This document shows positions 25,310-34,651 of a stretch of 64,000 nt of DNA, one piece after another. Under the pieces are notes generated by a model. That model was given only the letters and a program-made list of their open reading frames with translations. It had not been told where the DNA came from and searched no databases. Source of the stretch: Bacillus canaveralius (GTDB lineage Bacteria; Bacillota; Bacilli; Bacillales; Cytobacillaceae); the NCBI RefSeq assembly GCF_002860125.1, contig NZ_PGVA01000002.1, positions 1 through 64,000 of the forward strand. Reading direction: 5' to 3'. Position 1 is the stretch's first letter, and every line of letters begins with the position of its first letter. The translations under genes and the position numbers were made by a program.

Positions 25310-26542
25310 TCAAGTTCTTTCCTCATAGAGCTTAATGATTTGAATAATTGTTTCCGATGCTTTGACCATATTTTCGACTGAAATAAATTCGTATTTTCCG
25401 TGAAAGTTTTCTCCGCCTGTGAAAATGTTCGGTGTCGGCAGTCCCATGTAGGATAATTGTGAACCGTCTGTACCGCCTCGGATCGGCTTGATGACAGGCT
25501 GGATACCCAATTTTTCCATAGCTTCATAAGCAATGTCGACGATTTCCTTGACGGGTTCAATCTTTTCCTTCATGTTGTAATATTGATCCGCCATTTCCAG
25601 GATGATGCTATCTTTTCCGTGCGTTTGCCTCAATTCATTTACAATGCTTTCAATCGTTGCTTTTCTGGCCTCGAATGATTCTCTGTCAAAATCCCTGATA
25701 ATATAATAGAGGTTTGTTGTCTCGACGTCGCCGTTGAAGGAGATTAAGTGGTAGAAGCCTTCGTACCCTTCGGTAAATTCAGGTGCTTCAGCAGCAGGCA
25801 GCCTATTGTGCAGGTCCATTGCAATTTTTGCAGAATTCACCATTTTTCCTTTGGCGGTTCCGGGGTGAATATTGTTGCCTTTGATCATAATTTTCGCAGA
25901 GGCAGCGTTAAAACTCTCATATTCGAGCTCGCCAATCGGTCCGCCGTCGACTGTATAAGCATACTTCGCATTAAAAGCTTTCACATCGAATTTATGAGGT
26001 CCTCTGCCAATCTCTTCATCAGGTGTGAAGGCAACTCTTATTTTGCCATGCTTGATGTCCGGATGCTTGATCAAATAAGCCATCGCCGTCATGATTTCGG
26101 CAATACCTGCCTTATTATCTGCCCCAAGAAGTGTCGTCCCGTCCGTTGTAATTAACGTATGCCCTTTATAATCGGCAAGATTAGGAAATTCCTGTGGCGA
26201 TAACATAATATGTAAAGTGTCGTTTAAAACAATTTTGTTGCCATCATACGCTTCGACAACTTGCGGATTGACCCCTGCTCCAGTAAAATCGGTTGCCGTA
26301 TCAAGATGGGCCAAAAATCCAATCGTTGGCACTTCCTTCTCGGTATTCGATAGCAGTGTCGCCATCACATAACCATTTTCATCCATTGTTACTTCTTCCA
26401 TGCCAATCTCCTTTAATTCAGCAACGAGCATATTCGCAAGTGTTAGCTGCCCGGGGGTAGAAGGACAGGTATCACTGTCTTCATTAGATTGGGTGTTCAC
26501 TTTTGCATAAGAGACAAATCTTTCAATCATTTCATTTTTCAA
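25310..26542 (-). CDS. pepT: Peptidase T (aminotripeptidase)
   Basis: A 410-residue M20 zinc peptidase that removes N-terminal residues from tripeptides in the cytoplasm. Ligands and catalytic residues are visible: HLDTATD near residue 79, [19 protein letters not shown] with the catalytic Glu, [13 protein letters not shown], and FHGKYEFIS at the C-terminus. The length is standard. The start is a TTG (reading MKNEMIERF) behind GGAGATGACC; an ATG four codons later is an alternative. Confidence 0.95.
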   Translation of the reverse strand: MKNEMIERFVSYAKVNTQSNEDSDTCPSTPGQLTLANMLVAELKEIGMEEVTMDENGYVMATLLSNTEKEVPTIGFLAHLDTATDFTGAGVNPQVVEAYDGNKIVLNDTLHIMLSPQEFPNLADYKGHTLITTDGTTLLGADNKAGIAEIMTAMAYLIKHPDIKHGKIRVAFTPDEEIGRGPHKFDVKAFNAKYAYTVDGGPIGELEYESFNAASAKIMIKGNNIHPGTAKGKMVNSAKIAMDLHNRLPAAEAPEFTEGYEGFYHLISFNGDVETTNLYYIIRDFDRESFEARKATIESIVNELRQTHGKDSIILEMADQYYNMKEKIEPVKEIVDIAYEAMEKLGIQPVIKPIRGGTDGSQLSYMGLPTPNIFTGGENFHGKYEFISVENMVKASETIIQIIKLYEERT

Positions 26543-26737
26543 TGTTTGGTCATCTCCCTTTTATTGATATGTTTTTATATTATCATGATCCGGAAATTTC
26601 TTCTCATTAAGGCAAAACCATTTTTAAAAAAATTCGGGCGATACCATTAATTTTCCAGTAATTTGAGCATCTGTCGAGTGCTTTCAGAAAAGGGTGTGCT
26701 ACTATAATAAATATCTTGAGTTAAAGAGGTGCTAAAC

Positions 26738-27472
26738 ATGAAAATCGAGGTTTGGTCGGATTTTGTTTGTCCGTTTTGTTATATTGGAAAGCGCAGATTA
26801 GAAGCGGCGCTGGCGGAGTTTCCCCACAAAGATCAGGTTGAGATTGAGTTCAAAAGCTTTGAGCTTGATCAAAATGCGCCGCGAAATTCGGGGGAAAGCA
26901 TTCACGAGTCCCTGGCGGCTAAATATGGAATGACTGTTGAAGAAGCGAAACAAGCAAATGCAAATGTTGGCCAGCAAGCAGCAAGTGTCGGGCTGACATT
27001 CAATTTTGATTCTATGAAGCCAACGAATACATTTGATGCGCATCGTCTTGCGAAGTTTGCAAAATACCATGAAAAAGAAGCACAGCTTACTGAAAAGCTG
27101 CTCAATGCATACTTTACAGACTCTAAAGATTTGAGTGATTTCGAAACGCTTGCAGACATCGCCGCAGCAGTCGGCTTGGATCGCCAAGAGGCCGTAAATG
27201 CTTTACAGGATCAAAATGCTTTTGCCAATGAAGTCCGCATTGACGAATCAATCGCACAGCAATATGGTATCAGTGGCGTGCCGTATTTTGTCATTAATTC
27301 AAAATATGCGATATCTGGAGCTCAGCCGACCGAAACGTTTACAAGCGCACTTGAAAAAGTCTGGGAAGAAGAAAATCCTACACCAACATTGCAAGATCTT
27401 TCAGCAGGCGGGGCTGACGACGATGCATTCTGTGCTGACGGCAGCTGTGCTGTTCCACCCAGAGAGAAATAG
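26738..27472 (+). CDS. DsbA-family (FrnE-like) thiol oxidoreductase
   Basis: A 244-residue cytoplasmic thioredoxin-fold protein with an N-terminal CPFC active site in SDFVCPFCYIGKRRLE, the helical insertion typical of FrnE-like DsbA proteins (NTFDAHRLAKFAKYHEKE), the cis-Pro segment GVPYFVIN, and a C-terminal CADGSC. It has no signal peptide, unlike secreted DsbA. The start ATG follows GAGGTG at a suitable distance. It is expected to act in thiol-disulfide exchange or as a 2-hydroxychromene isomerase-like enzyme. Confidence 0.9.
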   Translation: MKIEVWSDFVCPFCYIGKRRLEAALAEFPHKDQVEIEFKSFELDQNAPRNSGESIHESLAAKYGMTVEEAKQANANVGQQAASVGLTFNFDSMKPTNTFDAHRLAKFAKYHEKEAQLTEKLLNAYFTDSKDLSDFETLADIAAAVGLDRQEAVNALQDQNAFANEVRIDESIAQQYGISGVPYFVINSKYAISGAQPTETFTSALEKVWEEENPTPTLQDLSAGGADDDAFCADGSCAVPPREK

Positions 27473-27508
27473 TCTGCAAGTCAGGATATACGAATTAAAA
27501 AACAATCG

Positions 27509-27541
27509 CCCTAATTCGGTATTTGAATTAGGGTCTATTTA
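27509..27541 (+). terminator. Terminator after the DsbA-like gene
   Basis: CCCTAATTC and GAATTAGGG pair around GGTATTT and are followed by TCTATTTATT. Confidence 0.75.
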
Positions 27542-27567
27542 TTATATTATTGAACTTGTATGAGACT

Positions 27568-27612
27568 CCCACGCCTAAAGACGGGCTAGGCCCTGCGCGG
27601 GCTTTCTCGTTC
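27568..27612. other. Two adjacent small hairpins, possible IS200/IS605 end remnant
   Basis: GCCTA/TAGGC and GCCC/GGGC stems follow each other in a GC-rich patch within AT-rich DNA (GACTCCCACGCCTAAAG). It resembles the right end of IS200/IS605-type elements, but no transposase or TnpB is near. Tentative. Confidence 0.25.
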
Positions 27613-27707
27613 GGAGAATCTGTAATATTAATTTCAACCCTTCGATTAATCATGATATAAAAGGGTATAAAGAGTAAGAGATTATCAAAGAATGAGAGGG
27701 AAATTGT

Positions 27708-28765
27708 GTGACGAATAAGATTTTTATGGCATTAGCATTTATTGGTTTTCCACTTTCGGTGGTTGGAACAATTATGCATTGGTCAAGTACTGCATTATTT
27801 ATTATTTACTGCTTAACCATCATTGCGTTAGCCAGCTTTATGGGAAGGGCAACGGAAAGCCTTGCGATTGTGACCGGTCCTCGTATCGGTGGCTTGTTGA
27901 ATGCCACTTTTGGTAACGCGGTCGAATTAATCATTTCAATATTTGCTTTAAAAGCAGGTCTCGTTGGCGTTGTGCTTGCTTCCCTGACGGGTTCCGTATT
28001 AGGGAACTTGCTTTTAGTGCAGGGTTATCGTTTTTTGTTGGCGGCCTTAAGTTTAAGCGTCAGGAATTTAACGTGTTTGATGCCAGACATAACTCCGGGC
28101 TTTTAATGTTCGCGGTAGTCGTTGCTTTTGTTATCCCGGAAGTATTTTCAATGGATATGAACGAAACAAAGACTTTGTCTCTCAGCGTCGGAATATCGAT
28201 CATTTTAATTGGGCTTTATCTGGCTGCATTATTTTTCAAGCTAGTTACACATCGCGGTGTATATCAACATGATAAAAAGGGTGCGGAACATCACGAAGAG
28301 GAACCTGAATGGGGAAAAGGTAAAGCACTTGCTATTTTATTAATTGCGACCCTTGCAGTAGCGTATGTTTCTGAAAATCTCGTCCATTCGCTCGAAGCTG
28401 TTGCTGAAACATTTGGATGGACCGAATTGTTTATTGGGGTCATTATTGTTGCAATCGTCGGTAATGCAGCTGAACATGCATCCGCTATTATTATGGCTTT
28501 TAAAAATAAAATGGATATTGCTGTTGAAATTGCCGTAGGTTCCACTCTGCAGATCGCGATGTTTGTGGCGCCTCTGCTTGTGTTGATTTCACTGTTATAT
28601 CCAAATCCAATGCCACTCGTATTCAGCCTTCCCGAACTGGTGGCTATGGTGTCGGCAGTCCTTTTAACAATCGTCATTTCAAACGACGGTGAATCCAACT
28701 GGTTTGAAGGGCTTACCATGTTGGCGGCATATGTTATCATTGGTATTGGGTTTTTCTTGTTGTAA
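27708..28765 (+). pseudogene. Calcium/proton exchanger (CAX/ChaA, YfkE-like) with a one-base frameshift
   Basis: Two adjacent frames make one CAX protein of about 350 residues. The first half has GRIGGLLNATFGNAVELI-type motif 1 (GPRIGGLLNATFGNAVELII) up to SVLGNLLLV. One G is missing at 28019-28020; restoring it gives AGLSFFVGGLKFKRQEFNVF and joins FDARHNSGLL of the second half, which has the second repeat GNAAEHASAIIMAFKNK. About 11 membrane spans would be present. Such exchangers expel Ca2+ using the proton gradient. The start is a GTG behind AGAGGGAA. A single missing base makes a sequencing error a serious alternative. Confidence 0.85.
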
Positions 28766-28838
28766 TAATAAGTTTGTCGGTCTGTCCAGCATGTTTTCTA
28801 TGAAGAGACCGTTTTACAAAAAAAGAATATAAATACAT

Positions 28839-28874
28839 AACATAACACCGTCGAAATTTCGACGGTGTTATGTT
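28839..28874. terminator. Palindromic terminator between convergent exchanger and yhfZ genes
   Basis: An uninterrupted 18-bp inverted repeat (AACATAACACCGTCGAAA and its complement). Leftward it is followed by a T-rich tract (TTTATATTCTTTTTTT), so it mainly ends yhfZ transcription; being between convergent genes it can serve both. Confidence 0.8.
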
Positions 28875-28908
28875 CATTGAAATTTTCGAAAGGATCATAT
28901 AACGACGA

Positions 28909-29850
28909 TCAAAATGCAGGAGGCGTCAACCCGTTAACTACATTTTTTTGAATCTTGATAACTTCGTCGGGATCGATAATATGGTTTAGGAAGTTACCAA
29001 CGCCAGAATGTTTTTGGATGACAATCACAGCCTCTGTACATTTAGGAAGGATATCATTTGCCTGATCACTTTTTAGAGGGAACATGCTGAGAGGAAGATT
29101 TTTTTCAACAATCTCATCTACGTTCCAAACCGCAGCATCAGCCTGTCTACTCTGCAACATATGAGGTATCTGCATATAGCCAACTTCCAAAAATTCTACT
29201 GGTAGATGTCCGAACTCGGCTTGAGTTAGCTGGAACTGATCAAGTGAGTCCTTATCTACACAAACTTTCATACCTTGAAAAAAATTCTCTTCAGCCCCCT
29301 GGGGTTTGAATATCACATGATTGGACACATGAGTACCGGGACCAAATCTACACCAAATTTCCAATTCCGGATCATTTTCGCAAAGAGTCTCCCCTGACAA
29401 CCTAGAACAAACAATAAAATCATTGCGTTTTGCTTTCAAGGCTTTCGCCCGAGAAACTACACCGCGCATAAATGCTAACGAAGAAGGAATATTTTGAACA
29501 GTAAAAACTTGTTTAAGTCCTGTTGCCATCCCGGCTAAAAGGTTTGTATATGGTAAAGCCAAGGCGCCAAAAATAACCTCACGGCCAGTTGCCTGCCAAA
29601 GAACAAGGTAATCGATTGCTTCAATGTGCGTTCCCTTGTGCCCTTTGCTTTCAAGTTGCAATGCTCCTATGTCCACCAGAGTTTGTACAGCTGCCTGAAT
29701 TGTACCATTACCGACTCCAAACTGAACGGCATAATCTGTGATTCGCGGGATTCGATCGCCCACTTGAAATTGTAAAAACTCCCTGGCTAATTCAGCAGCT
29801 ACTGCGCCTTGCTTACTAAACAGGGATTGAGATAACTTGTTGTTCAACAT
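28909..29850 (-). CDS. yhfZ: YhfZ-family GntR-like transcriptional regulator
   Basis: A 313-residue regulator with an N-terminal winged helix (VGDRIPRITDYAVQFGVGNG, then TIQAAVQTLVDIGALQLESK) and a C-terminal YhfZ domain of substrate-binding-protein type (VSNHVIFKPQGAEENFFQGM, then ADAAVWNVDEIVEKNLPL), probably sensing a small ligand. The chosen ATG at 29850 follows ATAGGAGTGAG; an in-frame ATG 30 nt upstream lacks a site. It is divergent from the yhfT operon, and two long direct repeats lie in between, so it most likely controls that operon and itself. Confidence 0.88.
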   Translation of the reverse strand: MLNNKLSQSLFSKQGAVAAELAREFLQFQVGDRIPRITDYAVQFGVGNGTIQAAVQTLVDIGALQLESKGHKGTHIEAIDYLVLWQATGREVIFGALALPYTNLLAGMATGLKQVFTVQNIPSSLAFMRGVVSRAKALKAKRNDFIVCSRLSGETLCENDPELEIWCRFGPGTHVSNHVIFKPQGAEENFFQGMKVCVDKDSLDQFQLTQAEFGHLPVEFLEVGYMQIPHMLQSRQADAAVWNVDEIVEKNLPLSMFPLKSDQANDILPKCTEAVIVIQKHSGVGNFLNHIIDPDEVIKIQKNVVNGLTPPAF

Positions 29851-29924
29851 AGACTCACTCCTATATAAATAGATAAACAATAGTTTATTAGTCTAAAAAA
29901 TTATACCAAATAATAGTAGTATAG

Positions 29925-29960
29925 CATAAAAACAAAATCCTGTAAATTGTGGACATTAAA
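29925..29960. promoter_or_regulatory. Upstream copy of a direct-repeat operator, yhfZ/yhfT intergenic region
   Basis: CATAAAA, then AACAAAATCCTGTAAATTGTGG and ACATTAAA. It matches the copy at 30000-30034 at almost all positions (one extra A and three substitutions). It lies between the divergent starts and is the likely YhfZ binding site. Confidence 0.65.
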
Positions 29961-29993
29961 TTTTCATAAATTCAGACTTTTTTAAAATTTGTA

Positions 29994-30034
29994 TTGACTC
30001 ATAAAACAGAATACTGTAAATTGTGGATATAAAA
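29994..30034 (+). promoter_or_regulatory. Promoter of the yhf operon overlapped by the second operator copy
   Basis: TTGACT (29994-29999) and TAAATT (30017-30022) have a 17-bp spacer. The operator repeat (30000-30034, core CTGTAAATTGTGGATAT) starts right after the -35 and covers the -10 and start region, so bound regulator would block RNA polymerase unless ligand-induced. Confidence 0.65.
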
Positions 30035-30111
30035 GGTGATGCAGTCGAAAACATAACAGATCTTCTCAAGAAGTAATTCGACAACGCAAACCTAATAAAG
30101 GAGGGAAAGGT

Positions 30112-31449
30112 ATGGCAACTACATGGCCGATTTTTGGTTTAGATCCAATTGCAGCAAAAATTTTGTTTTGTGTAGTGTTTGGTGGTTTTAGTGCGTTCCT
30201 TATGAATAAGTCTATTGCAACCTTTCATGATGGTTTACGCCCAGTTTTACCCGAATTCATTGAAGGACGTATGGGGAGGGCACAGCTGACTAGTATTTCA
30301 CTGGCCATTGGTATTGGATTTGTACTAGGGTGGGCGCCATTTACATTAACTACTGGACTTATTCTTGTTGGTCTCATTCTTCTGCCTGTTGACTCGATTG
30401 GAGCAGCTGCTCCCAAATGGTGGATTGCTGTTCTTGGGGGTGGTGCCTGGGGCGCTCTGGTCTCCAGTAGCTTAGAAGGAATACAAACAGCATCAAAGTT
30501 GCTTCCAGTCGATATTTTGGCAGCGCTTGCATCATTGGCAACTCCTTTGACTTTTGCTTTCGTCGCCTTCCCGGTGGTGGCAGTTGGTTACCAGTTTGGC
30601 TGGAAGAAGGGCGTAATTGCATTGACTGTGGCTGTTATCGCTCGCCAACTCTTGAGCGCTTTCGGAACTTTCAAGCTCATGGGGAATGAGATTACTCTAA
30701 GCCCTGATGGAGCAGCAATGTTGTTTGGTATGGGCATGTTAATTATCTTTGCTATTCAAAAAGATAGGCGGGCCAGAAAAGAGATAGCATCCGAGGTGGC
30801 GGCAACGATCGAAGAAGACGAGGATGGCGAAGGATTTTTCGGTGAGCGCTCTGCAAGAATCTATAAAAGCCTGCCATTACTCGCCATCCAAGGAGCGATA
30901 ATTGCTTTCGGCATCCGAGCAGGAATCGTCGCTTGGCAGCCGACTGACGTTATGTCAGCAGCGGCAGGAAAGATGATTGAATCTGGAATTCTCTCGTTAG
31001 CGTTGGCATTCGGTTTCTTGCCTCTGATTGCAACAACTGCCCTAACCACTGGAGTTTACGGAACAGTCGGTCTCTGTTTTGCAGTGGCTGCTGGATATTT
31101 CTCGCCGAATCCATATGTGGCGCTAATTGCTGGTGGAGTCGTTGCTGGCCTGGAAGTGGTTTTTCTGCGACAAATTGGAAAGCTTCTTGATCAATATCAA
31201 ACATTGCGCGAATCCGCAGAAAGTCTGCGCCTTTCCATGGATAAAGTTGTGACATATGCACTGTTAGCCGGATCAATGGTAGCCGGTAATCAATTAATTC
31301 CGGGCGGAACAGGTTACTTTCTTGTCGCTGGTCTATTTGTATTAAATGAATTTTCTGGACAGAAATTGATGCCGATGGCAGCAGCTCCTGCTGCAGCGAT
31401 CATTACCGGTATCCTTGCGAACATATTCGTATTAATCGGCTGGATGTAA
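30112..31449 (+). CDS. yhfT: YhfT-family integral membrane protein (putative transporter)
   Basis: A 445-residue protein with about ten membrane helices, starting MATTWPIFGLDPIAAKILFC and carrying the YhfT-type Gly-rich segments (GWAPFTLTTGLILVGLILLP, GALVSSSLEGIQTASKLLP) and a cytoplasmic acidic loop around residue 230 (EVAATIEEDEDGEGF). It is the first gene of the operon, with ribosome binding site GGAGGG. The family is uncharacterised; the topology and repeated halves resemble an EIIC-like or secondary carrier, and yhfU beside it may be its soluble partner. Its role in substrate uptake is inferred from operon context. Confidence 0.88.
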   Translation: MATTWPIFGLDPIAAKILFCVVFGGFSAFLMNKSIATFHDGLRPVLPEFIEGRMGRAQLTSISLAIGIGFVLGWAPFTLTTGLILVGLILLPVDSIGAAAPKWWIAVLGGGAWGALVSSSLEGIQTASKLLPVDILAALASLATPLTFAFVAFPVVAVGYQFGWKKGVIALTVAVIARQLLSAFGTFKLMGNEITLSPDGAAMLFGMGMLIIFAIQKDRRARKEIASEVAATIEEDEDGEGFFGERSARIYKSLPLLAIQGAIIAFGIRAGIVAWQPTDVMSAAAGKMIESGILSLALAFGFLPLIATTALTTGVYGTVGLCFAVAAGYFSPNPYVALIAGGVVAGLEVVFLRQIGKLLDQYQTLRESAESLRLSMDKVVTYALLAGSMVAGNQLIPGGTGYFLVAGLFVLNEFSGQKLMPMAAAPAAAIITGILANIFVLIGWM

Positions 31450-31502
31450 TCGAAGCTTTTTGAATATAGGCTGGAGCATTTAGTAAGAGAATTGTTTAAA
31501 AG

Positions 31503-31562
31503 AATCAGGATCTCAATTTGACTTCCACTGAATAATGGAACCGGTTTACGAGAGTCCTGATT
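31503..31562 (+). other. Intercistronic stem-loop between yhfT and yhfU
   Basis: AATCAGGA (31503-31510) pairs with TCCTGATT (31555-31562), extended by CTC/GAG, with an inner hairpin TTCCA/TGGAA (31523-31540). There is no T-tract, so it is more likely a processing or stability element than a terminator. Confidence 0.5.
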
Positions 31563-31615
31563 CCTTATCAAGTTAGAGGATTCCGTGTTAATTTTATTTT
31601 AAAGGAGTGAACTGT

Positions 31616-32005
31616 ATGTCTGACAGCAAAAAAATTCGTATTGTCAGTACCGGATTTGCAAAGCAGGCCATTGCGGATGCAGCCAAAAAATCGGGTGGGG
31701 ATCTTGTCGAGATTGAAATCAATTCGGATATGGCTGGAGCCCGCAAGGTAAAGAATGGCGAAGCTGATTACTACATTGGCTCTTGCTGGAGCGGCCAAGG
31801 TGGGGCACTTAGCATTGCAATTGGAGTGCTCGGATACAGCAATTGTGCCATGGTAACAACAGCTTCTGGACATCCGACGCCAGAACAAATTAAGTCTAGA
31901 GTGAATGAAAAGGACTGGAAAGCATTTGGTATCAATGCGGCTCATGCAGCATCGGCTGTGCCCCATATAATCGATGCGCTATTAGAAAAGAACGGTTTGA
32001 AGTAG
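31616..32005 (+). CDS. yhfU: YhfU-family protein (DUF2620)
   Basis: A 129-residue soluble protein: KIRIVSTGFAKQAIADAAKK, NGEADYYIGSCWSGQGGALS, IAIGVLGYSNCAMVTTASGH. This is the DUF2620/YhfU family. The alpha-beta layout, with an early strand and a Cys/Gly-rich loop, resembles small EIIB-like domains, but no phosphorylated Cys or His can be assigned confidently. ATG 31616 fits AAAGGAGTGA; an upstream GTG overlaps the site. It always travels with yhfT, so it may be a subunit of the carrier. Confidence 0.85.
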   Translation: MSDSKKIRIVSTGFAKQAIADAAKKSGGDLVEIEINSDMAGARKVKNGEADYYIGSCWSGQGGALSIAIGVLGYSNCAMVTTASGHPTPEQIKSRVNEKDWKAFGINAAHAASAVPHIIDALLEKNGLK

Positions 32006-32134
32006 ATTTTTTTTTTCAGAAAAAGCGATTTACTAAAAACATTTAAGTCGAGGTTATATAGATGCAAGAAAACAGGAACAGAAATAAACAAACCGAAGCC
32101 AAACACATGAGCCAATTTACGAGGAGGGATTAGG

Positions 32135-33400
32135 ATGTTTTTAGACATGACAGTTGAAAGGAACCCTGACCTGATTCGTACTGCAGCATTGTTGCACCAG
32201 AGCGGAGCAATCCCGACCAATACATATGTGCTCGATGTGGATGCCATTTATGAGAATGCCGCTGCTATTCGGGAGGTTGCCGATAAATATGGAGCCACTC
32301 TCTACCAAATGACTAAACAGCACGGACGAAACCCGGTTGCTGCACTTGCAGCAGAGGAGGCAGGGATTAAAGGTGCTGTATGTGTGGATGTGGATGAAGC
32401 TATTGCTCTGGCTTCCTACGGTGTTACGATCGGCCATGTAGGCCACTTGCAGCAGATTCCCGACCATTCCCTGGCAGAAATACTTTCCTATAAGCCTGAA
32501 GTCGTTACTTGTTTTTCAGTGGAAAAAGCGCTTCGAGTAGGAGAGGAGGCTGCGCGGCTTGGAAGGGAACAGCAGGTGCTGTTTCGTGTCCGTGCTACAC
32601 GGGATGACCAGGACGACTTCCATCCTGCACAGGAAGGCGGGATCCGCCTTTCTGATTTGGAGCAGGCCGTCCATGCTTTAGACGGAGCTCGAGGAGTGCG
32701 CCTCGTTGGTGTGACGACACATCCCAATCTATTGTATCAGGCGGACCGCAGGGAAGCCTTGCCTACCAAAAATCTGAAGACGCTACTGGAGGCCGCGGAA
32801 ATTTTACGACGGTGTGGGGTCGATGTCCGACAGGTTAATGCTCCCGGTGTGACATGCTGTGCAACGATTCCTGGTATGGTTCAGCGTGGTATCACACATG
32901 TGGAACCTGGAAGTGCCTTGATCGGGAACACGCCTCTGCACTCGTTACTTGACCAACCCGAGATCCCGGCGATGTGTTATGTCACCGAGGTCAGCCACTT
33001 AGTAAAGGACGGTGCTTTAACGATCGGCTACGGATTCTATCCTCGCTCTCATTTGAAAGAGGCTCTGGTCGGTTCCAGCCCGGATGAATTAATAGGACAA
33101 CGATATCCTGCCAGTGCATACCCGGCAGAGGCGATTGATTATTACGGCAAACTGGTTGTCCCCCCAAACATGCCGATGCCAAAGGTGGGGGATAGTGTTG
33201 TATATGCCTTTCGTTCCCAGGTATTTATCAGTAATTCATTTGTGGCGCCACTGGTGGGTTTGCGGCATGGTAAACCGCGGTTGGCGGGGCTATGGAACGC
33301 CGTTGGCTACCCGGTAGACCGGCAGGGCCGACCACAATGCTTGGAAGAAGGAGAGAAATTTATTCAACAAGCAGGATTTAATTCCAGCATAAGACTTTAA
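32135..33400 (+). CDS. yhfX: YhfX-family PLP-dependent enzyme (fold-type III, alanine-racemase-like)
   Basis: A 421-residue enzyme with an alanine-racemase-type TIM barrel: TYVLDVDAIYENAAAI, then the probable PLP lysine Lys61 in YQMTKQHGRNP, GVTIGHVGHLQQIP, VRLVGVTTHPNLLY, NAPGVTCCATIPGMVQRGI and a phosphate-binding EPGSALIGNTP loop. The beta domain follows with YGFYPRSH. Known relatives racemise or decarboxylate amino acids, so the substrate of this pathway probably has an amino group. The start ATG follows GAGGAGGGA. The exact reaction is unknown. Confidence 0.88.
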   Translation: MFLDMTVERNPDLIRTAALLHQSGAIPTNTYVLDVDAIYENAAAIREVADKYGATLYQMTKQHGRNPVAALAAEEAGIKGAVCVDVDEAIALASYGVTIGHVGHLQQIPDHSLAEILSYKPEVVTCFSVEKALRVGEEAARLGREQQVLFRVRATRDDQDDFHPAQEGGIRLSDLEQAVHALDGARGVRLVGVTTHPNLLYQADRREALPTKNLKTLLEAAEILRRCGVDVRQVNAPGVTCCATIPGMVQRGITHVEPGSALIGNTPLHSLLDQPEIPAMCYVTEVSHLVKDGALTIGYGFYPRSHLKEALVGSSPDELIGQRYPASAYPAEAIDYYGKLVVPPNMPMPKVGDSVVYAFRSQVFISNSFVAPLVGLRHGKPRLAGLWNAVGYPVDRQGRPQCLEEGEKFIQQAGFNSSIRL

Positions 33401-33401
33401 A

Positions 33402-33426
33402 TCGGCAGGGTTGACTTCTCTGCCGA
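33402..33426 (+). other. Intercistronic stem-loop between yhfX and the SIS gene
   Basis: TCGGCAG (33402-33408) and CTGCCGA (33420-33426) pair around GGTTGACTTCT. No T-tract, so it is likely an mRNA stability or processing element. Confidence 0.45.
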
Positions 33427-33445
33427 CAAGAAAGGGCGAAGTTCA

Positions 33446-34543
33446 ATGAATAAGCAGGATTCCAATTCAAATATCCAACAACCGTACCGTACCCGTTACC
33501 TTGAAGACGTGCTTTCCCAGCCACAAGCGCTGCGTGCGCTCATTGAAAATCATAGCACCAGAAGCGGAGCTATCGACAAATGGGGAGATGAGTGGGAACA
33601 AGCCGGTAAACCACTAATTGTCTTTACAGGGATGGGAGCCTCCCTGTTTGCGGCTGAACTGGTCCAGGCCTACTTAGCAGAAAATGGCGCATTTTCATTG
33701 GTGCTACCTACTTCAGATCTAGTGGATCGCCTGTCCAGTATCCCGGAAAATGCTTTTTTATTTGCAATCTCACAATCAGGAGAGAGCATTGAGATGACAG
33801 AGATAGTGGAGATAATAGGGCAACGACGCCTTTATGCCGTGACCAATGTTCCAGGAAGTTTTCTGGCCCGATCAGCATATGATGTTGCCTTCCTTGGTTT
33901 GCCTCCCGATCTGTCGGTAGCTATTAAAACATATACAGGCACTCTTTGTCTGCTCATGCTGCTGGCTGCCCGATTGGTCGAGGGTAAAGAAAATGATATT
34001 TCTGACCGGCTCATTCAGGCTGCGAATATCATCGAAAGCCAGCTGCCAGCCTGGGAAAATGAGGCTGCACATCTTGCGGACCGCCTTGGGCGTCCTCAGT
34101 TTACAAGCTTTCTTGGCAGGGGTTACGACCAATATACGGCCAGAGGAGCCGCTCTGTTGTTCAAAGAAGGCGCAAAGACTCCTGCTGAAGCGAGCTGCGG
34201 AGGGCAGTTCCGTCATGGTGCAGTAGAGGTAGTTGATCAGGAGCATGTTGCAATTTATTTTGTCCCACCCCATACAGATCGACGATATAAGCGAGTCCAG
34301 GCATCCGTTAAGGAGCTCATAAGCTTGCCTGGCAGGGTAGTGACGGTGGGATCTGATCTTCCAATCGAATTAAATGAGAAATATTTATCCCACTTAGGCG
34401 TCCAAAAGGTAGACGATCCGATCATCGCAGCCGTTACTGAAATCGTACCGGTGCAATTGCTTACAGCGTATTTGGCCCGGTTAACAGGATTGGAAGCTGG
34501 AAATTTCCGCAATACCACTCCTGTTATCAATCATGATGCATAA
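33446..34543 (+). CDS. SIS-domain phosphosugar isomerase/deglycase (GlmS C-terminal/FrlB-like)
   Basis: A 365-residue protein with two SIS domains. The first has VFTGMGASLFAAELVQAYLA and the hallmark FAISQSGESIEMTEIVEIIG; the second starts near residue 210 with FTSFLGRGYDQYTARGAALL and carries KTPAEASCGGQFRHGAVEVV, whose ExxxGQFRHG stretch is the substrate-binding motif of GlmS, AgaS and fructoselysine-phosphate deglycases. It lacks the glutaminase domain of GlmS. It should isomerise or deglycate a phosphorylated amino sugar or Amadori compound. It is not part of the E. coli yhf cluster, so it is an addition that hints at the substrate class. Confidence 0.85.
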   Translation: MNKQDSNSNIQQPYRTRYLEDVLSQPQALRALIENHSTRSGAIDKWGDEWEQAGKPLIVFTGMGASLFAAELVQAYLAENGAFSLVLPTSDLVDRLSSIPENAFLFAISQSGESIEMTEIVEIIGQRRLYAVTNVPGSFLARSAYDVAFLGLPPDLSVAIKTYTGTLCLLMLLAARLVEGKENDISDRLIQAANIIESQLPAWENEAAHLADRLGRPQFTSFLGRGYDQYTARGAALLFKEGAKTPAEASCGGQFRHGAVEVVDQEHVAIYFVPPHTDRRYKRVQASVKELISLPGRVVTVGSDLPIELNEKYLSHLGVQKVDDPIIAAVTEIVPVQLLTAYLARLTGLEAGNFRNTTPVINHDA

Positions 34544-34651
34544 ATGATACGAGCGAGAAATCAAGCGAAAAGGGATGATGATTATGCATAAAAGAACTTT
34601 TTCAATGCGAACAGCTTTCCAGGAGACTCTTAGGTTTGGAGGGAGGCACGT

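Noticed and set aside
28839-28874. Regulatory operator palindrome
   Set aside because: It lies between convergent gene ends with a leftward T-rich tract, so a terminator explains it better.
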